Of a stretch of DNA of 64,000 bases, positions 51,757 to 60,665 are shown piece after piece (the stretch's first letter is position 1; the number at the start of each line of letters is the position of its first letter). Below the pieces are notes generated by a model. The model had not been told where the DNA came from and did no database searches. It saw only the letters and a program-made list of their open reading frames with translations. The translations under genes were made by a program, and so were the position numbers. The DNA is from Merdimmobilis hominis (GTDB lineage: Bacteria; Bacillota; Clostridia; Oscillospirales; Ruminococcaceae), in the NCBI RefSeq assembly GCF_021109255.1, contig NZ_JAJODG010000002.1; one strand, 5' to 3'.

Positions 51757-52872
51757 ATGCAGATGAATTTTAACATGGACAACGATTTTGAACGCGAGGT
51801 CGCCATCAAGGTGATCGGCGTGGGCGGCGGCGGCGGAAACGCGGTCAACCGCATGGTCTCTTCCGGCATGAAGAGCGTAGAGTTTATCTCGGTCAATACC
51901 GACAGCCAGGCTTTGAAATTTTCCCAAGCCAGCTATAAAATCCACATCGGTGACAAACTGACCAAAGGCAAAGGCGCCGGCGGTTCTCCGGACAAAGGCC
52001 AGCGGGCCGCTGAGGAGAACCGGGACGAGATCGCCGGCGTCCTCAAGGGCACCGACATGGTGTTTATCACCGCTGGCATGGGCGGCGGCACCGGTACCGG
52101 CGCAGCTCCCGTTGTGGCGGAGATCGCCCACGATATGGGCATCCTCACCGTGGGCATTGTGACCAAGCCCTTCACCTTTGAAGGCAAGCGCCGCATGGAA
52201 CAGGCCGAGGTGGGGGTCGCCAACCTGCGGGAGCATGTGGATGCCCTGCTGGTCATCCCCAACGAGCGGTTAAAGAGCATCTCAGAGCAGAAGATCACCC
52301 TGCAAAACGCCTTCTCCGCTGCGGATGAAGTCCTCAAACAGGGTGTGCAGAGCATCTCTGACCTGATCAATATCCCCGGTATTGTTAACCTGGACTTCGC
52401 CGATGTCACCTCCATTATGAAGGATGCCGGTTATGCCCACATGGGCGTGGGCCGGGCCAGCGGCAAAGATAAAGCCGAGCAGGCCGCCGCCGCCGCCATC
52501 GCTTCCCCGTTGCTGGAGACCTCCATCAACGGCGCCCGGGGTGTGATCGTCAACATCACCGCATCCTCCGATGTGGGCTTGGATGAGGTGGATGTTGCTT
52601 CCAGCATGATCCACGCCTCCGCCCACCCCGATGTCAACCTGATTTGGGGCGTCGCCTACGACGAGAGCATGCAGGATGAAATGCAGGTCACCGTCATCGC
52701 CACCGGCTTTGACAACGACAAGAATTTCGACATCCCCGCATACACCTTTAAGAGCCCGGCTAAGAGCGCCGCTGCCCCCGCCCCCCGTCAAGAGGAGGCA
52801 AAAGAGGTGCAGGATGACGACGATGACAACGGGTTCATCGATATCATGGAAATTTTCCGCAGCAAGAAGTAG
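51757..52872 (+). CDS. ftsZ: Cell division protein FtsZ
   Basis: 371-residue tubulin-like GTPase that forms the Z ring. KVIGVGGGGGNAVNRM at the N-terminus, the tubulin signature GGGTGTG at residues 109-115, and NLDFADVTSIMKDAGYAHMGVG are typical. A flexible linker (residues about 320-345) ends in the conserved C-terminal peptide DDNGFIDIMEIFRSKK. AGGGGGAAG precedes the ATG. It has its own promoter and a terminator after it. Confidence 0.97.
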   Translation: MQMNFNMDNDFEREVAIKVIGVGGGGGNAVNRMVSSGMKSVEFISVNTDSQALKFSQASYKIHIGDKLTKGKGAGGSPDKGQRAAEENRDEIAGVLKGTDMVFITAGMGGGTGTGAAPVVAEIAHDMGILTVGIVTKPFTFEGKRRMEQAEVGVANLREHVDALLVIPNERLKSISEQKITLQNAFSAADEVLKQGVQSISDLINIPGIVNLDFADVTSIMKDAGYAHMGVGRASGKDKAEQAAAAAIASPLLETSINGARGVIVNITASSDVGLDEVDVASSMIHASAHPDVNLIWGVAYDESMQDEMQVTVIATGFDNDKNFDIPAYTFKSPAKSAAAPAPRQEEAKEVQDDDDDNGFIDIMEIFRSKK

Positions 52873-52893
52873 TGTTCTGCATGCGGCTCTCCA

Positions 52894-52923
52894 GGACGGC
52901 GCCAGCAACGGCGCCGTTCTTTG
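52894..52923 (+). terminator. Terminator after ftsZ
   Basis: GGACGGCGCC (52894-52903) pairs with GGCGCCGTTC (52910-52919), followed by TTTGT; the T-tract is weak. Confidence 0.6.
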
Positions 52924-52959
52924 TATGGAGAGGGTGAGATGTGTTTTGGAGGTGAAACC

Positions 52960-53910
52960 ATGGCTTTTGACAGGATCATCACCCTGTCCCTCAACCCGGT
53001 GATCGACACCACCCTCCACCTGGACGGCCTCAACATCCGGGCGGAAAACCGGGTTTTGGAGGAGCATTTTGAGGCGGCAGGCAAAGCGGTCAACGTGGCC
53101 AGGGCGCTCAAGCGGGCCGGGGTGGAATCCACCGCGGTGATCGCTGCGGGCCGGGACAACTGGGGCCGTTACCTAAAGGCTTTTTCCCGGGATGAGATCC
53201 CCTTTCGGGTGGTGTTCTGCCCCGGCAACCTGCGGGAGAACATCAGCCTGGTCATCGATGGGGTGGAGGATGTCACCCGGCTGATGCGCAGCGGCTTCTC
53301 CCTGGAGGAGGGGGCCCTGGATGAGGTCATGGGCCATCTTTCCCAGCTGGTGACCCCACACAGCCTTGTGGTGGCCGCTGGGCGGCTCCCAGGCGGTATG
53401 GATGGGGATGCCTTCAGCGATTTGTGCCTGCGCATCCAGGAGATGGGGGCGAAAATCGCCCTGGATACCAGCTCCCTCACCTTGGAACAGGTGAAGCGGA
53501 TCCGGCCCTGGATGTTTAAGCCCAACCTGGATGAATTCGAGGACTTGATGGGCTGCCGTTTCCAGGACGAGGACGGGGTGGCTGCGGCTGCCCGGGAACT
53601 GCGCAGGGTAGGGGTCAGCCATGTGCTGGTCAGCCTGGGCAAAGATGGGATGTTCTATTCCGGCGAGGCGGGGGCCATGCGGCTCACGGTGCCTTCCCTG
53701 ACGGTGAAAAGCGCTGTGGGGGCAGGGGACAGCCTGACTGCTGGGTTCATCGCCGGATACCAGGCGGGGCTGGATTGGATCGACTGCCTGCGCCAGGCCT
53801 GTGCTTTCGGGTCGGCGGCCTGCCTGGTGGATGGCACCAATCCCCCCAACGAGGAGGATGTAAAGCGGATTCTCCAGCGGGTGCAGGTGTTTCGCCGGGA
53901 TGCGCTGTGA
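52960..53910 (+). CDS. PfkB-family hexose kinase (1-phosphofructokinase/tagatose-6-phosphate kinase type)
   Basis: 316 residues from ATG 52960 after GGAGGTGA. It begins IITLSLNPVIDTTLHLDGL, the FruK/LacC subgroup pattern, with AAGKAVNVARALKRAG and the catalytic anion-hole motif GAGDSLTAGFIAGY near the C-terminus. It would phosphorylate fructose 1-phosphate or tagatose 6-phosphate. No phosphotransferase genes are adjacent, so the sugar is undetermined. Confidence 0.88.
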   Translation: MAFDRIITLSLNPVIDTTLHLDGLNIRAENRVLEEHFEAAGKAVNVARALKRAGVESTAVIAAGRDNWGRYLKAFSRDEIPFRVVFCPGNLRENISLVIDGVEDVTRLMRSGFSLEEGALDEVMGHLSQLVTPHSLVVAAGRLPGGMDGDAFSDLCLRIQEMGAKIALDTSSLTLEQVKRIRPWMFKPNLDEFEDLMGCRFQDEDGVAAAARELRRVGVSHVLVSLGKDGMFYSGEAGAMRLTVPSLTVKSAVGAGDSLTAGFIAGYQAGLDWIDCLRQACAFGSAACLVDGTNPPNEEDVKRILQRVQVFRRDAL

Positions 53911-53912
53911 TA

Positions 53913-53950
53913 AAAAAGCCGGGGGAAGTGGTCGCTTCCCCCGGCTTTTT
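53913..53950 (+). terminator. Terminator after the PfkB kinase
   Basis: AAAAAGCCGGGGGAAG TGGTCG CTTCCCCCGGCTTTTT, a perfect stem with flanking A and T runs (bidirectional, also usable by the minus-strand tRNA transcript). Confidence 0.88.
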
Positions 53951-54004
53951 CCTGTGAAAAAAGGCAAAAAAATGCCGCCTCCACTATTGCAGAGACAGCA
54001 TCAT

Positions 54005-54080
54005 TGGTGGACGGTAAGGAACTCGAATCCCTGACCCCCTGCACGTCAAGCAGGTGCTCTACCAGCTGAGCTAACCGTCC
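54005..54080 (-). tRNA. tRNA-Val (anticodon GAC)
   Basis: Read on the minus strand it folds as a complete 76-nt cloverleaf with the CCA end encoded: acceptor GGACGGT/ACCGTCC, D arm GCTC-AGCTGGTA-GAGC, anticodon stem CCTGC/GCAGG with loop TTGACGT, and T arm around TTCGAGT. Anticodon GAC reads valine codons GUC and GUU. Confidence 0.95.
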
Positions 54081-54414
54081 AAATATTTTGTAACCTCATC
54101 GGCCAACGAAGTGTATTATAGCTTATCTTTTCCTAAAATGCAAGCATTATTCACAACTTTCACGATTTATACAAAATAATTACCCGATATATAGAAATTT
54201 TGTCGGAGAAAATCGAATGGTTTCCACCGGAAGAAGCTGATTTGTCGGCGGTGGAACTTGTGGGCTCCGCACATTTGTGCTATAATGTCCACAGGGTATG
54301 CCCATGGAAAACTGCCGTGGGGAAACCAGAAGATTTCGGGGGTTTCCGCCGCAAAAAGGGAAGAGCCCCGTGCTTTTTTCTCGGGCGGCCGCGCCCCCAG
54401 CAGAGTGAGGAACT
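54081..54414. other. Divergent region between tRNA-Val and ruvC
   Basis: 334 nt, AT-rich near the tRNA. It holds the ruvC promoter (54258-54286). A short open frame at 54200-54418 has no ribosome site and is not accepted as a gene. Confidence 0.5.
54258..54286 (+). promoter_or_regulatory. Predicted promoter of the ruvC operon
   Basis: TTGTGG (54258-54263) and a perfect TATAAT (54281-54286) with a 17-nt spacer, about 125 nt before ruvC. Confidence 0.65.
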
Positions 54415-54930
54415 ATGATCGTTTTAGGAATTGACCCCGGCTATGCCATCGTAGGGTATGGGGTGGTAAATTACGACCGGGGCAGGTTTTCCACCATCGC
54501 CTACGGCGCCATTACCACCGAGGCCCACACCCCCTTTGAAGACCGCCTGCTGGTGATCTTTGAAGATATGTGCGCCCTTTTGGACCGGTACCAGCCGGCA
54601 GCGCTGAGCATTGAACAGCTGTTTTTCACCAACAACAAGACCACCGGCATCGCCGTGGCGGAGGCCCGGGGGGTGATCCTCCTGGCGGCCCGGATGAAGC
54701 ACGTGCCGGTGTATGAATACACCCCCATGCAGGTGAAACAGTCGGTAGTGGGATACGGCAAAGCGGTCAAAGCCCAGGTGATGGAGATGACCCGTTCCAT
54801 ACTCGGGCTGGAAAAGATCCCCAAACCGGATGATGCCGCCGATGCCCTGGCCTTGGCGGTCTGCCACGCCCATGCGGCGGGTTCCATCCTCTCCAGCTCA
54901 CGGCTGAAAGAGCGGCTGGAACTGCTGTAA
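54415..54930 (+). CDS. ruvC: Crossover junction endodeoxyribonuclease RuvC
   Basis: 171 residues; resolves Holliday junctions. It begins MIVLGIDPGYAIVGYG with catalytic Asp7, then SIEQLFFTNNKTTGIAVAEARGV and the C-terminal acidic pair KPDDAADALALAVCHAH. GTGAGGA precedes the ATG. First gene of a ruvC-ruvA-ruvB operon. Confidence 0.96.
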   Translation: MIVLGIDPGYAIVGYGVVNYDRGRFSTIAYGAITTEAHTPFEDRLLVIFEDMCALLDRYQPAALSIEQLFFTNNKTTGIAVAEARGVILLAARMKHVPVYEYTPMQVKQSVVGYGKAVKAQVMEMTRSILGLEKIPKPDDAADALALAVCHAHAAGSILSSSRLKERLELL

Positions 54931-54961
54931 TCCATCTTAGGCGAGCAAAGGAAGATTTTGT

Positions 54962-55564
54962 ATGATATATTCTGTCCATGGAAAACTGATCCACACCGAA
55001 TCCGGGTTTGCCGTGGTGGAGTGTGCGGGAGTGGGCTATAAATGCCTGACCACCCTCTCCACCCTGTCCCGGCTGCCCCGGCTGGGGGAGGAAGCCACCC
55101 TCTATACCCACCTCAACGTGCGGGAGGATGCGGTGGACCTCTTCGGCTTTTATGACCAAGGGGAATTGAGCTGCTTTAAGATGCTCATCTCGGTGTCCGG
55201 GGTAGGGCCGAAGGCGGCCCTTTCCATTTTGTCCTCTATGAGCCCGGAGAAGTTTGCCCTCTGTGTAGCCACCGGCGATGTCAAGAGCCTTAAATGCCCT
55301 GGCGTCGGGCCCAAGATCGCTCAGCGCATCGTGCTGGAACTGAAGGATAAGGTCTCCAGCGAGGCGGTGGCCCAGGGCTTCCAGGCGGAGCTCCCCGCGG
55401 CGGCCCTGTCCGCATCCGGGCCGGCGGCGGAAGCCATCAGTGCCCTGGTGGTGCTGGGCTACAGCCAGTCGGAAGCCGCTGTGGCGGTAGGCCAGTGCGA
55501 CCCCGCCCTCCCGGTGGAAGAGATGATCAAATTCGGCCTCAAAAAACTGGCCACCAATTTGTAA
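54962..55564 (+). CDS. ruvA: Holliday junction branch migration protein RuvA
   Basis: 200 residues; binds the Holliday junction as a tetramer and recruits RuvB. N-terminal OB domain (SVHGKLIHTESGFAVVECAGVGYKC), the acidic-pin region REDAVDLFGFYDQGE, helix-hairpin-helix motifs (LISVSGVGPKAALSIL; LKCPGVGPKIAQRIVLEL) and the C-terminal RuvB-binding domain (AISALVVLGYSQSEAAVAV) are all present. Confidence 0.96.
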   Translation: MIYSVHGKLIHTESGFAVVECAGVGYKCLTTLSTLSRLPRLGEEATLYTHLNVREDAVDLFGFYDQGELSCFKMLISVSGVGPKAALSILSSMSPEKFALCVATGDVKSLKCPGVGPKIAQRIVLELKDKVSSEAVAQGFQAELPAAALSASGPAAEAISALVVLGYSQSEAAVAVGQCDPALPVEEMIKFGLKKLATNL

Positions 55565-55588
55565 AGTGGGGAAAGGAGGCCTTCTCCC

Positions 55589-56665
55589 GTGAGTTTCACC
55601 AATGAAATGGACTTTGAAAACCGCATTGTCGCCCCGGAATTTTCCGGCGAGGACGGCGATGTGGAATATTCTTTGCGCCCCAAAACATTAAATGAGTATA
55701 TCGGGCAGGAAAAAGCGAAGGAAAACCTGTCGGTGTTCATCGAGGCGGCTCGCCGCCGGGGGGAGGCACTGGACCATGTGCTGCTCCACGGCCCGCCCGG
55801 TTTGGGCAAGACCACCCTCTCCAATATCATCGCCAACGAGATGAATGTCAGCATCCGGGTGACCTCCGGCCCCGCCATTGAGAAGCAGGGGGATTTGGCC
55901 GCCCTGCTGACCAACTTGGCCCCTGGTGACATCCTGTTTATCGATGAAATCCACCGCCTCAACCGCAGCGTGGAGGAGGTGCTGTACCCGGCAATGGAGG
56001 ATTTTGCCCTGGACATCATCATCGGCAAAGGGCCCTCTGCCCGGTCTATCCGCATCGATCTGCCAAAATTCACCCTCATCGGGGCCACCACCCGATCTGG
56101 GCAGCTGTCCGCCCCCCTGCGGGACCGGTTTGGGGTCATGCTCCGGCTGGAGCTTTATACGGTGGAGGAGCTTGCCACCATCATCCGGCGCAGCGCCGAG
56201 ATTTTAGACATCTCCTGTACCCGGCAGGGTTCCATTGAGCTGGCCCGCCGTTCCCGGGGGACCCCGCGGATTGCCAACCGCCTCCTGAAACGGGTGCGGG
56301 ATTTCGCCCAGGTCATCGGGGACGGGATCATCACCGATGAGATCGCCGCCCACGCTCTGGATCGGCTGGACATCGACCCCTTGGGCTTAGATGCCATCGA
56401 CCGCCGGATGCTGACCACCATCATCCGCAACTACGGCGGCGGGCCGGTGGGGCTGGATACCCTGGCGGCGGCGATCAATGAGGAATCGGTGACCTTGGAA
56501 GACGTGTATGAACCCTATCTGATGCAGATCGGGTTTTTGACCAGGACCCCCCGGGGCCGGTGCGTCACCCATCTCGCGTATGAGCATTTGGGGATTCCCC
56601 AGCCCATCGGGCAGATGAAGGACTTGGAACAGCTCAATTTGATGGATCTCAACACCAACAAGTAA
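55589..56665 (+). CDS. ruvB: Holliday junction branch migration ATPase RuvB
   Basis: 358-residue AAA+ motor. SLRPKTLNEYIGQEKAKENLSVFIEAA, Walker A GPPGLGKTT, Walker B FIDEIHRLNRSVEE, and the arginine-finger region GATTRSGQLSAPLRDRFG are visible, with the C-terminal winged-helix domain GGGPVGLDTLAAAINEE. Start GTG 55589 after AAAGGAGG. Completes ruvCAB; glmM follows after 11 nt and may be co-transcribed. Confidence 0.97.
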   Translation: MSFTNEMDFENRIVAPEFSGEDGDVEYSLRPKTLNEYIGQEKAKENLSVFIEAARRRGEALDHVLLHGPPGLGKTTLSNIIANEMNVSIRVTSGPAIEKQGDLAALLTNLAPGDILFIDEIHRLNRSVEEVLYPAMEDFALDIIIGKGPSARSIRIDLPKFTLIGATTRSGQLSAPLRDRFGVMLRLELYTVEELATIIRRSAEILDISCTRQGSIELARRSRGTPRIANRLLKRVRDFAQVIGDGIITDEIAAHALDRLDIDPLGLDAIDRRMLTTIIRNYGGGPVGLDTLAAAINEESVTLEDVYEPYLMQIGFLTRTPRGRCVTHLAYEHLGIPQPIGQMKDLEQLNLMDLNTNK

Positions 56666-56676
56666 GGGGATACGAC

Positions 56677-58026
56677 ATGGGCAGAATTTTTGGAACCGAC
56701 GGCGCCCGCGGGGTTGCCGGAAGAGACCTGACCATCCGCCTGGCTGCTGATATTGGCCGGGCCGCCGCCCTGGTGGTTGGCAGGAATGTGAAACGAAAAC
56801 CCCGCATCCTCATCGGCAAGGACACCCGCATCTCCTCGGATATGCTGGAAAGCGCCGTCGCCGCCGGACTTTGCTCGGTGGGGGCGGATGCTGTTTTGGT
56901 GGGGGTCGTCCCCACACCGGCGGTGGCCTACCTGGTTCGCCGCTATGGCATGGACGCGGGCATTATGCTCTCGGCCAGCCACAACCCCTATGAATACAAT
57001 GGCATAAAGATCTTCGGCCCCCAGGGCTTTAAGCTGCGGGACGAGGAGGAGGCCGCCATCGAGGAGATCATCCTGGACGGGGTCACCGAAATCCCCAGCC
57101 TATCCGGCGGGGACCTGGGCCGGGTGGAGCGGCTGGAAAACGCCCACGCCGACTATGTGGCCCACCTGGCTTCCACCGTGCCAGGCGGCCTCTCGGGCAT
57201 GCGGATCGCGGTGGACTGCGCCAACGGCAGCGCCAGCGCCACAGCGGCGGAGCTGTTTGCCCAATTGGGGGCCGAAGCGGTAATCCTCTGCGACCGGCCC
57301 GATGGCCTAAACATCAACGAGGACTGCGGCTCCACCCATTTGGAGCGGCTGAGCCAGTTTGTCAAGGAGCATAGCCTTGCAGGCGGCGTGGCTTTTGACG
57401 GCGACGCGGACCGGTGCCTTGCGGTGGATGAAAACGGCGACCCGGTGGACGGGGACCAGCTCCTTGCCATCTTCGGCACCGCCATGCGGGAGGAAGGGCG
57501 GCTCAAAGGGGACTGCATCGTCGCCACGGTGATGAGCAACCTGGGCTTCTTCACCTTTGCCCGGGAAAACGGTTTTGCCACCGATACCACCCGGGTAGGC
57601 GACCGATATGTGCTGGAGAGCATGGTGAAAAACGGCTACTCCCTTGGAGGGGAACAGTCAGGCCACATCATCTTTTTGGAATATATGACCACCGGGGACG
57701 GCCAGCTTTCGGCCATTCAGCTCCTTTCGGTGATGAAAAAGACTGGCAAGCCCCTTTCGGAATTGAAAAACCAGATGAAGAAATTTCCCCAGACGATGGT
57801 CAACGTGCTGGCCACCCCGTCTATGAAGGCGGAGTGGGATAACTGCGAAGCCGTTTTGGCAGCCATCGCCGGGTATGAACATACATTGGGCGGCCGCGGG
57901 CGGATTTTGGTCCGGCCTTCGGGCACCGAGCCACTGATTCGGGTTATGGTGGAGGGAGAGGAGCTCTCGGTCATCCGGGAGGCGGCCCAAGCCATTGCGA
58001 ACGCCATTAAGGAGAACGTAAAGTAG
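56677..58026 (+). CDS. glmM: Phosphoglucosamine mutase
   Basis: 449 residues; converts glucosamine 6-phosphate to glucosamine 1-phosphate for UDP-GlcNAc. MGRIFGTDGARGVAG at the N-terminus, the phospho-serine loop SASHNPYEYNGIK with Ser101, the Mg site DGDADRC, the sugar loop GGEQSGH and the phosphate loop RPSGTEPLIRVM are intact. Confidence 0.97.
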   Translation: MGRIFGTDGARGVAGRDLTIRLAADIGRAAALVVGRNVKRKPRILIGKDTRISSDMLESAVAAGLCSVGADAVLVGVVPTPAVAYLVRRYGMDAGIMLSASHNPYEYNGIKIFGPQGFKLRDEEEAAIEEIILDGVTEIPSLSGGDLGRVERLENAHADYVAHLASTVPGGLSGMRIAVDCANGSASATAAELFAQLGAEAVILCDRPDGLNINEDCGSTHLERLSQFVKEHSLAGGVAFDGDADRCLAVDENGDPVDGDQLLAIFGTAMREEGRLKGDCIVATVMSNLGFFTFARENGFATDTTRVGDRYVLESMVKNGYSLGGEQSGHIIFLEYMTTGDGQLSAIQLLSVMKKTGKPLSELKNQMKKFPQTMVNVLATPSMKAEWDNCEAVLAAIAGYEHTLGGRGRILVRPSGTEPLIRVMVEGEELSVIREAAQAIANAIKENVK

Positions 58027-58890
58027 ATGAGAATTGCATCGGATTGGAAGGACTTTGAGGTGATCGACTGTTCCGGCGGCGACAAGCTGGAGCGGTGGGG
58101 GGAGGTGCGGCTGATCCGCCCAGACCCCCAGGTCATCTGGCATACCCCCAAGGGCCGGGAGTGGGAAAAGGCCAACGCCCACTACATCCGCTCCTCCAGC
58201 GGCGGGGGAAGATGGCAGGTGAAAAACATGCCGGTCCCCGAGTGGGAAATCGGCTATAAGGGGCTGCGGTTCCACATCCGGCCCACCGGGTTTAAACACA
58301 CCGGCCTGTTCCCGGAGCAGGCGGTCAACTGGGATTTTATGGCGGAGAAGATCGCCTCCGCCGGCCGTCCCACCAAAGTGCTCAACCTGTTCGCCTATAC
58401 CGGAGGGGCAACCTTGGCCTGTTCTAAGGCGGGGGCGGAGGTGGTCCATGTGGATGCCTCCAAGGGGATGGTCTCCTGGGCGCGGGACAACGCCAAGCTC
58501 TCTGGGCTGGAGGGGCGGCCCATCCGCTGGATCGTGGACGACTGCGAGAAGTTTATCCAGCGGGAGATCCGCCGGGGGAACCGGTACGACGGCATCGTCA
58601 TGGACCCGCCCTCCTATGGGAGAGGGCCGGGGGGCGAGGTCTGGAAGCTGGAGGATCAGGTCTACCACCTGGTGGAGCTCTGTGGCCAGCTGCTGTCGGA
58701 CAACCCCCTCTTTTTCCTCTTAAACTCCTACACCACCGGCCTTTCCGCCTCGGTGATGGAATACATTCTGGGCGTCTGCCTCACCCCGGGACACGGGGGC
58801 AAAGTCTCCTCCTCGGAGATCGGGCTTCCGGTCAAGCTGTCCGGCTACAACCTGCCCTGCGGCAGCACCGCCATCTGGCAGAAAGGTTAG
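58027..58890 (+). CDS. Class I SAM-dependent RNA methyltransferase-like protein (RlmI/RlmK-related)
   Basis: 287 residues, starting directly after the glmM stop. The catalytic domain resembles the RlmI/RlmK 23S rRNA methyltransferases: TGFKHTGLFPEQAVNWDF, motif I VLNLFAYTGGATLACSKAGAEVVHVDAS, and motif IV IVMDPPSYGRGPGGEVWKLE. The N-terminal PUA domain of RlmI is absent. Likely substrate is rRNA, but this is inferred from the fold. GDKLERWGEVRLIRPDPQVIWHTPK forms a distinct N-terminal region. Confidence 0.82.
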   Translation: MRIASDWKDFEVIDCSGGDKLERWGEVRLIRPDPQVIWHTPKGREWEKANAHYIRSSSGGGRWQVKNMPVPEWEIGYKGLRFHIRPTGFKHTGLFPEQAVNWDFMAEKIASAGRPTKVLNLFAYTGGATLACSKAGAEVVHVDASKGMVSWARDNAKLSGLEGRPIRWIVDDCEKFIQREIRRGNRYDGIVMDPPSYGRGPGGEVWKLEDQVYHLVELCGQLLSDNPLFFLLNSYTTGLSASVMEYILGVCLTPGHGGKVSSSEIGLPVKLSGYNLPCGSTAIWQKG

Positions 58891-58901
58891 GGGGAAAAGC
58901 C

Positions 58902-59780
58902 ATGGAACAGGATGTCATTCTTTTGGCCGACCACATCTCCTTCCACTACTTCGACGACAACGAGAGGCCCATCCCAGTGCTCAAGGATTTGAGCTTGACG
59001 GTGAACCGGGGGGAGTTTGTAGCGGTTTTGGGCCACAACGGGTCGGGGAAATCCACCCTGGCCAAACACTTCAACGCCATTTTGCTGCCCGAGACGGGGA
59101 ACTGTATCGTGGATGGCATCAACACCCGGGAGGAAAACCGACTTTACGACATCCGCCAGCGGGTGGGGATGGTCTTTCAAAATCCGGACAATCAGATCGT
59201 CGCCACCATCGTGGAGGAGGATGTGGCCTTTGCCCTGGAAAACATGGGTGTGGCCCCAGCCGAGATCCGCAAACGGGTGGACGACGCTTTAAAGTCGGTG
59301 GGGATGTATGAGTTCCGGGAGCACGCCCCCCACCAGCTTTCCGGCGGGCAGAAGCAGAGGGTAGCCATTGCGGGGGTCATCGCCATGCGGCCGGACTGCA
59401 TCGTGCTGGACGAGCCCACCGCCATGCTGGACCCCCGGGGCCGGTGGGAAGTGATGCGCACCATCCGGCAGCTGAACCGGGAATTCGGCATCACAGTGGT
59501 ACTGATCACCCATTATATGGACGAGGCCGCCCAGTGCGACCGGGTAGTGGTGATGGACGATGGCAAAATCCTCTTCAACGCCGCCCCCAAGGAGGTCTTT
59601 TCCCACGTAAAGGCCCTCCACGCCGTAGGGCTGGACGTGCCCCAGGCCGCCCAACTGGCGGATGAACTCATCGAGCTGGGGTATTCCCTCCCGCCGGATG
59701 TGATCTCGGAGGAGGAATGTGCCGACGCCTTGGCCGCCCTCCTGGACGGGGCGGGAATCCACCCACAATACCAAGCATAA
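58902..59780 (+). CDS. ecfA1: ECF transporter ATPase subunit EcfA1
   Basis: 292-residue ABC ATPase. Walker A GHNGSGKST at 44-52, Q-loop FQNPDNQIVATIVEEDVAFALENMG (EcfA1-type), ABC signature LSGGQKQRVAIAG, Walker B CIVLDEPTAMLDP, H-loop ITHYMDEA. It pairs with EcfA2 and EcfT to drive vitamin S-subunits. No S subunit lies in this operon, which is the group II arrangement with shared energizing module. Confidence 0.95.
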   Translation: MEQDVILLADHISFHYFDDNERPIPVLKDLSLTVNRGEFVAVLGHNGSGKSTLAKHFNAILLPETGNCIVDGINTREENRLYDIRQRVGMVFQNPDNQIVATIVEEDVAFALENMGVAPAEIRKRVDDALKSVGMYEFREHAPHQLSGGQKQRVAIAGVIAMRPDCIVLDEPTAMLDPRGRWEVMRTIRQLNREFGITVVLITHYMDEAAQCDRVVVMDDGKILFNAAPKEVFSHVKALHAVGLDVPQAAQLADELIELGYSLPPDVISEEECADALAALLDGAGIHPQYQA

Positions 59781-59795
59781 AGGAGGCTGCCTAGT

Positions 59796-60665
59796 TTGTC
59801 CATTCTGCGAACCGAACACCTCTCCTATGTCTATTCCCAAGGCACCCCCTTTGAGAAAATCGCCATAGAGGACGTAAACATCGACATCGAGGAGGGGGAA
59901 TTTGTCGGGGTTATCGGCCACACCGGGTCCGGCAAATCCACCCTGATACAACACTTTAACGGCCTTTTGCGGCCCACCAGCGGCAAGATTTTTGTGGACG
60001 GACAGGATATTTGGGCAAACCCCAAGGAGATCCGCAAATTCCGCTTTATGGTGGGTCTTGTGTTTCAATATCCCGAATATCAATTGTTTGAGGAGACGGT
60101 CTACAAGGACATCGCCTTCGGCCCCACCAACATGGGCCTGACCCCCGACGAGATTGACCGCCGGGTCAAGGAAGCGGCCCGCTTTGTGGGCCTAAGCCCC
60201 ATACAGTTGGAAAAATCCCCCTTTGAGCTCTCCGGCGGGCAGAAGCGCCGGGTGGCCATCGCCGGGGTACTGGCCATGCAGCCCAAGGTTTTGGTGCTGG
60301 ATGAGCCCACCGCCGGCCTGGACCCCAAAGGGCGGGACAGCATCCTCTCCCAGATCAAGGAATACCACCAGGAGAATGGGACCACCGTCCTTCTGGTTTC
60401 CCACAGCATGGAGGATGTGGCTCAGTACGCCCAAAAGGCCCTGGTGATGAACAATGCCAAGGTGTTTCTCCACGACGATGTGGAAAAGGTCTTTTCTCAC
60501 GCTGCCGAAATGGAGGCGATGGGCCTCTCCATCCCCCAAGTTTCCCGCATCTTTTTGGATCTGGCGGGCCGGGGGTACCCGGTGACCCCCAATGTCTTTA
60601 CAGTAGAGGGCGCCAAACAGGAGATCCTCCGGGTTTTGGGGAAAGGGGGGAGCGCCCATGCTTAA
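59796..60665 (+). CDS. ecfA2: ECF transporter ATPase subunit EcfA2
   Basis: 289 residues from TTG 59796, eight bases after AAAGGAGG. Walker A GHTGSGKST at 41-49, Q-loop VFQYPEYQLFEETVYKDIAFGPTNMGL (EcfA2-type), LSGGQKRRVAIAGVLAM, VLDEPTAGLDPKGRD. Overlaps ecfT by 8 nt. Confidence 0.95.
   Translation: MSILRTEHLSYVYSQGTPFEKIAIEDVNIDIEEGEFVGVIGHTGSGKSTLIQHFNGLLRPTSGKIFVDGQDIWANPKEIRKFRFMVGLVFQYPEYQLFEETVYKDIAFGPTNMGLTPDEIDRRVKEAARFVGLSPIQLEKSPFELSGGQKRRVAIAGVLAMQPKVLVLDEPTAGLDPKGRDSILSQIKEYHQENGTTVLLVSHSMEDVAQYAQKALVMNNAKVFLHDDVEKVFSHAAEMEAMGLSIPQVSRIFLDLAGRGYPVTPNVFTVEGAKQEILRVLGKGGSAHA

Noticed and set aside
54200..54418. 72-codon frame upstream of ruvC
   Set aside because: No ribosome site, overlaps the ruvC promoter and leader, no family similarity.
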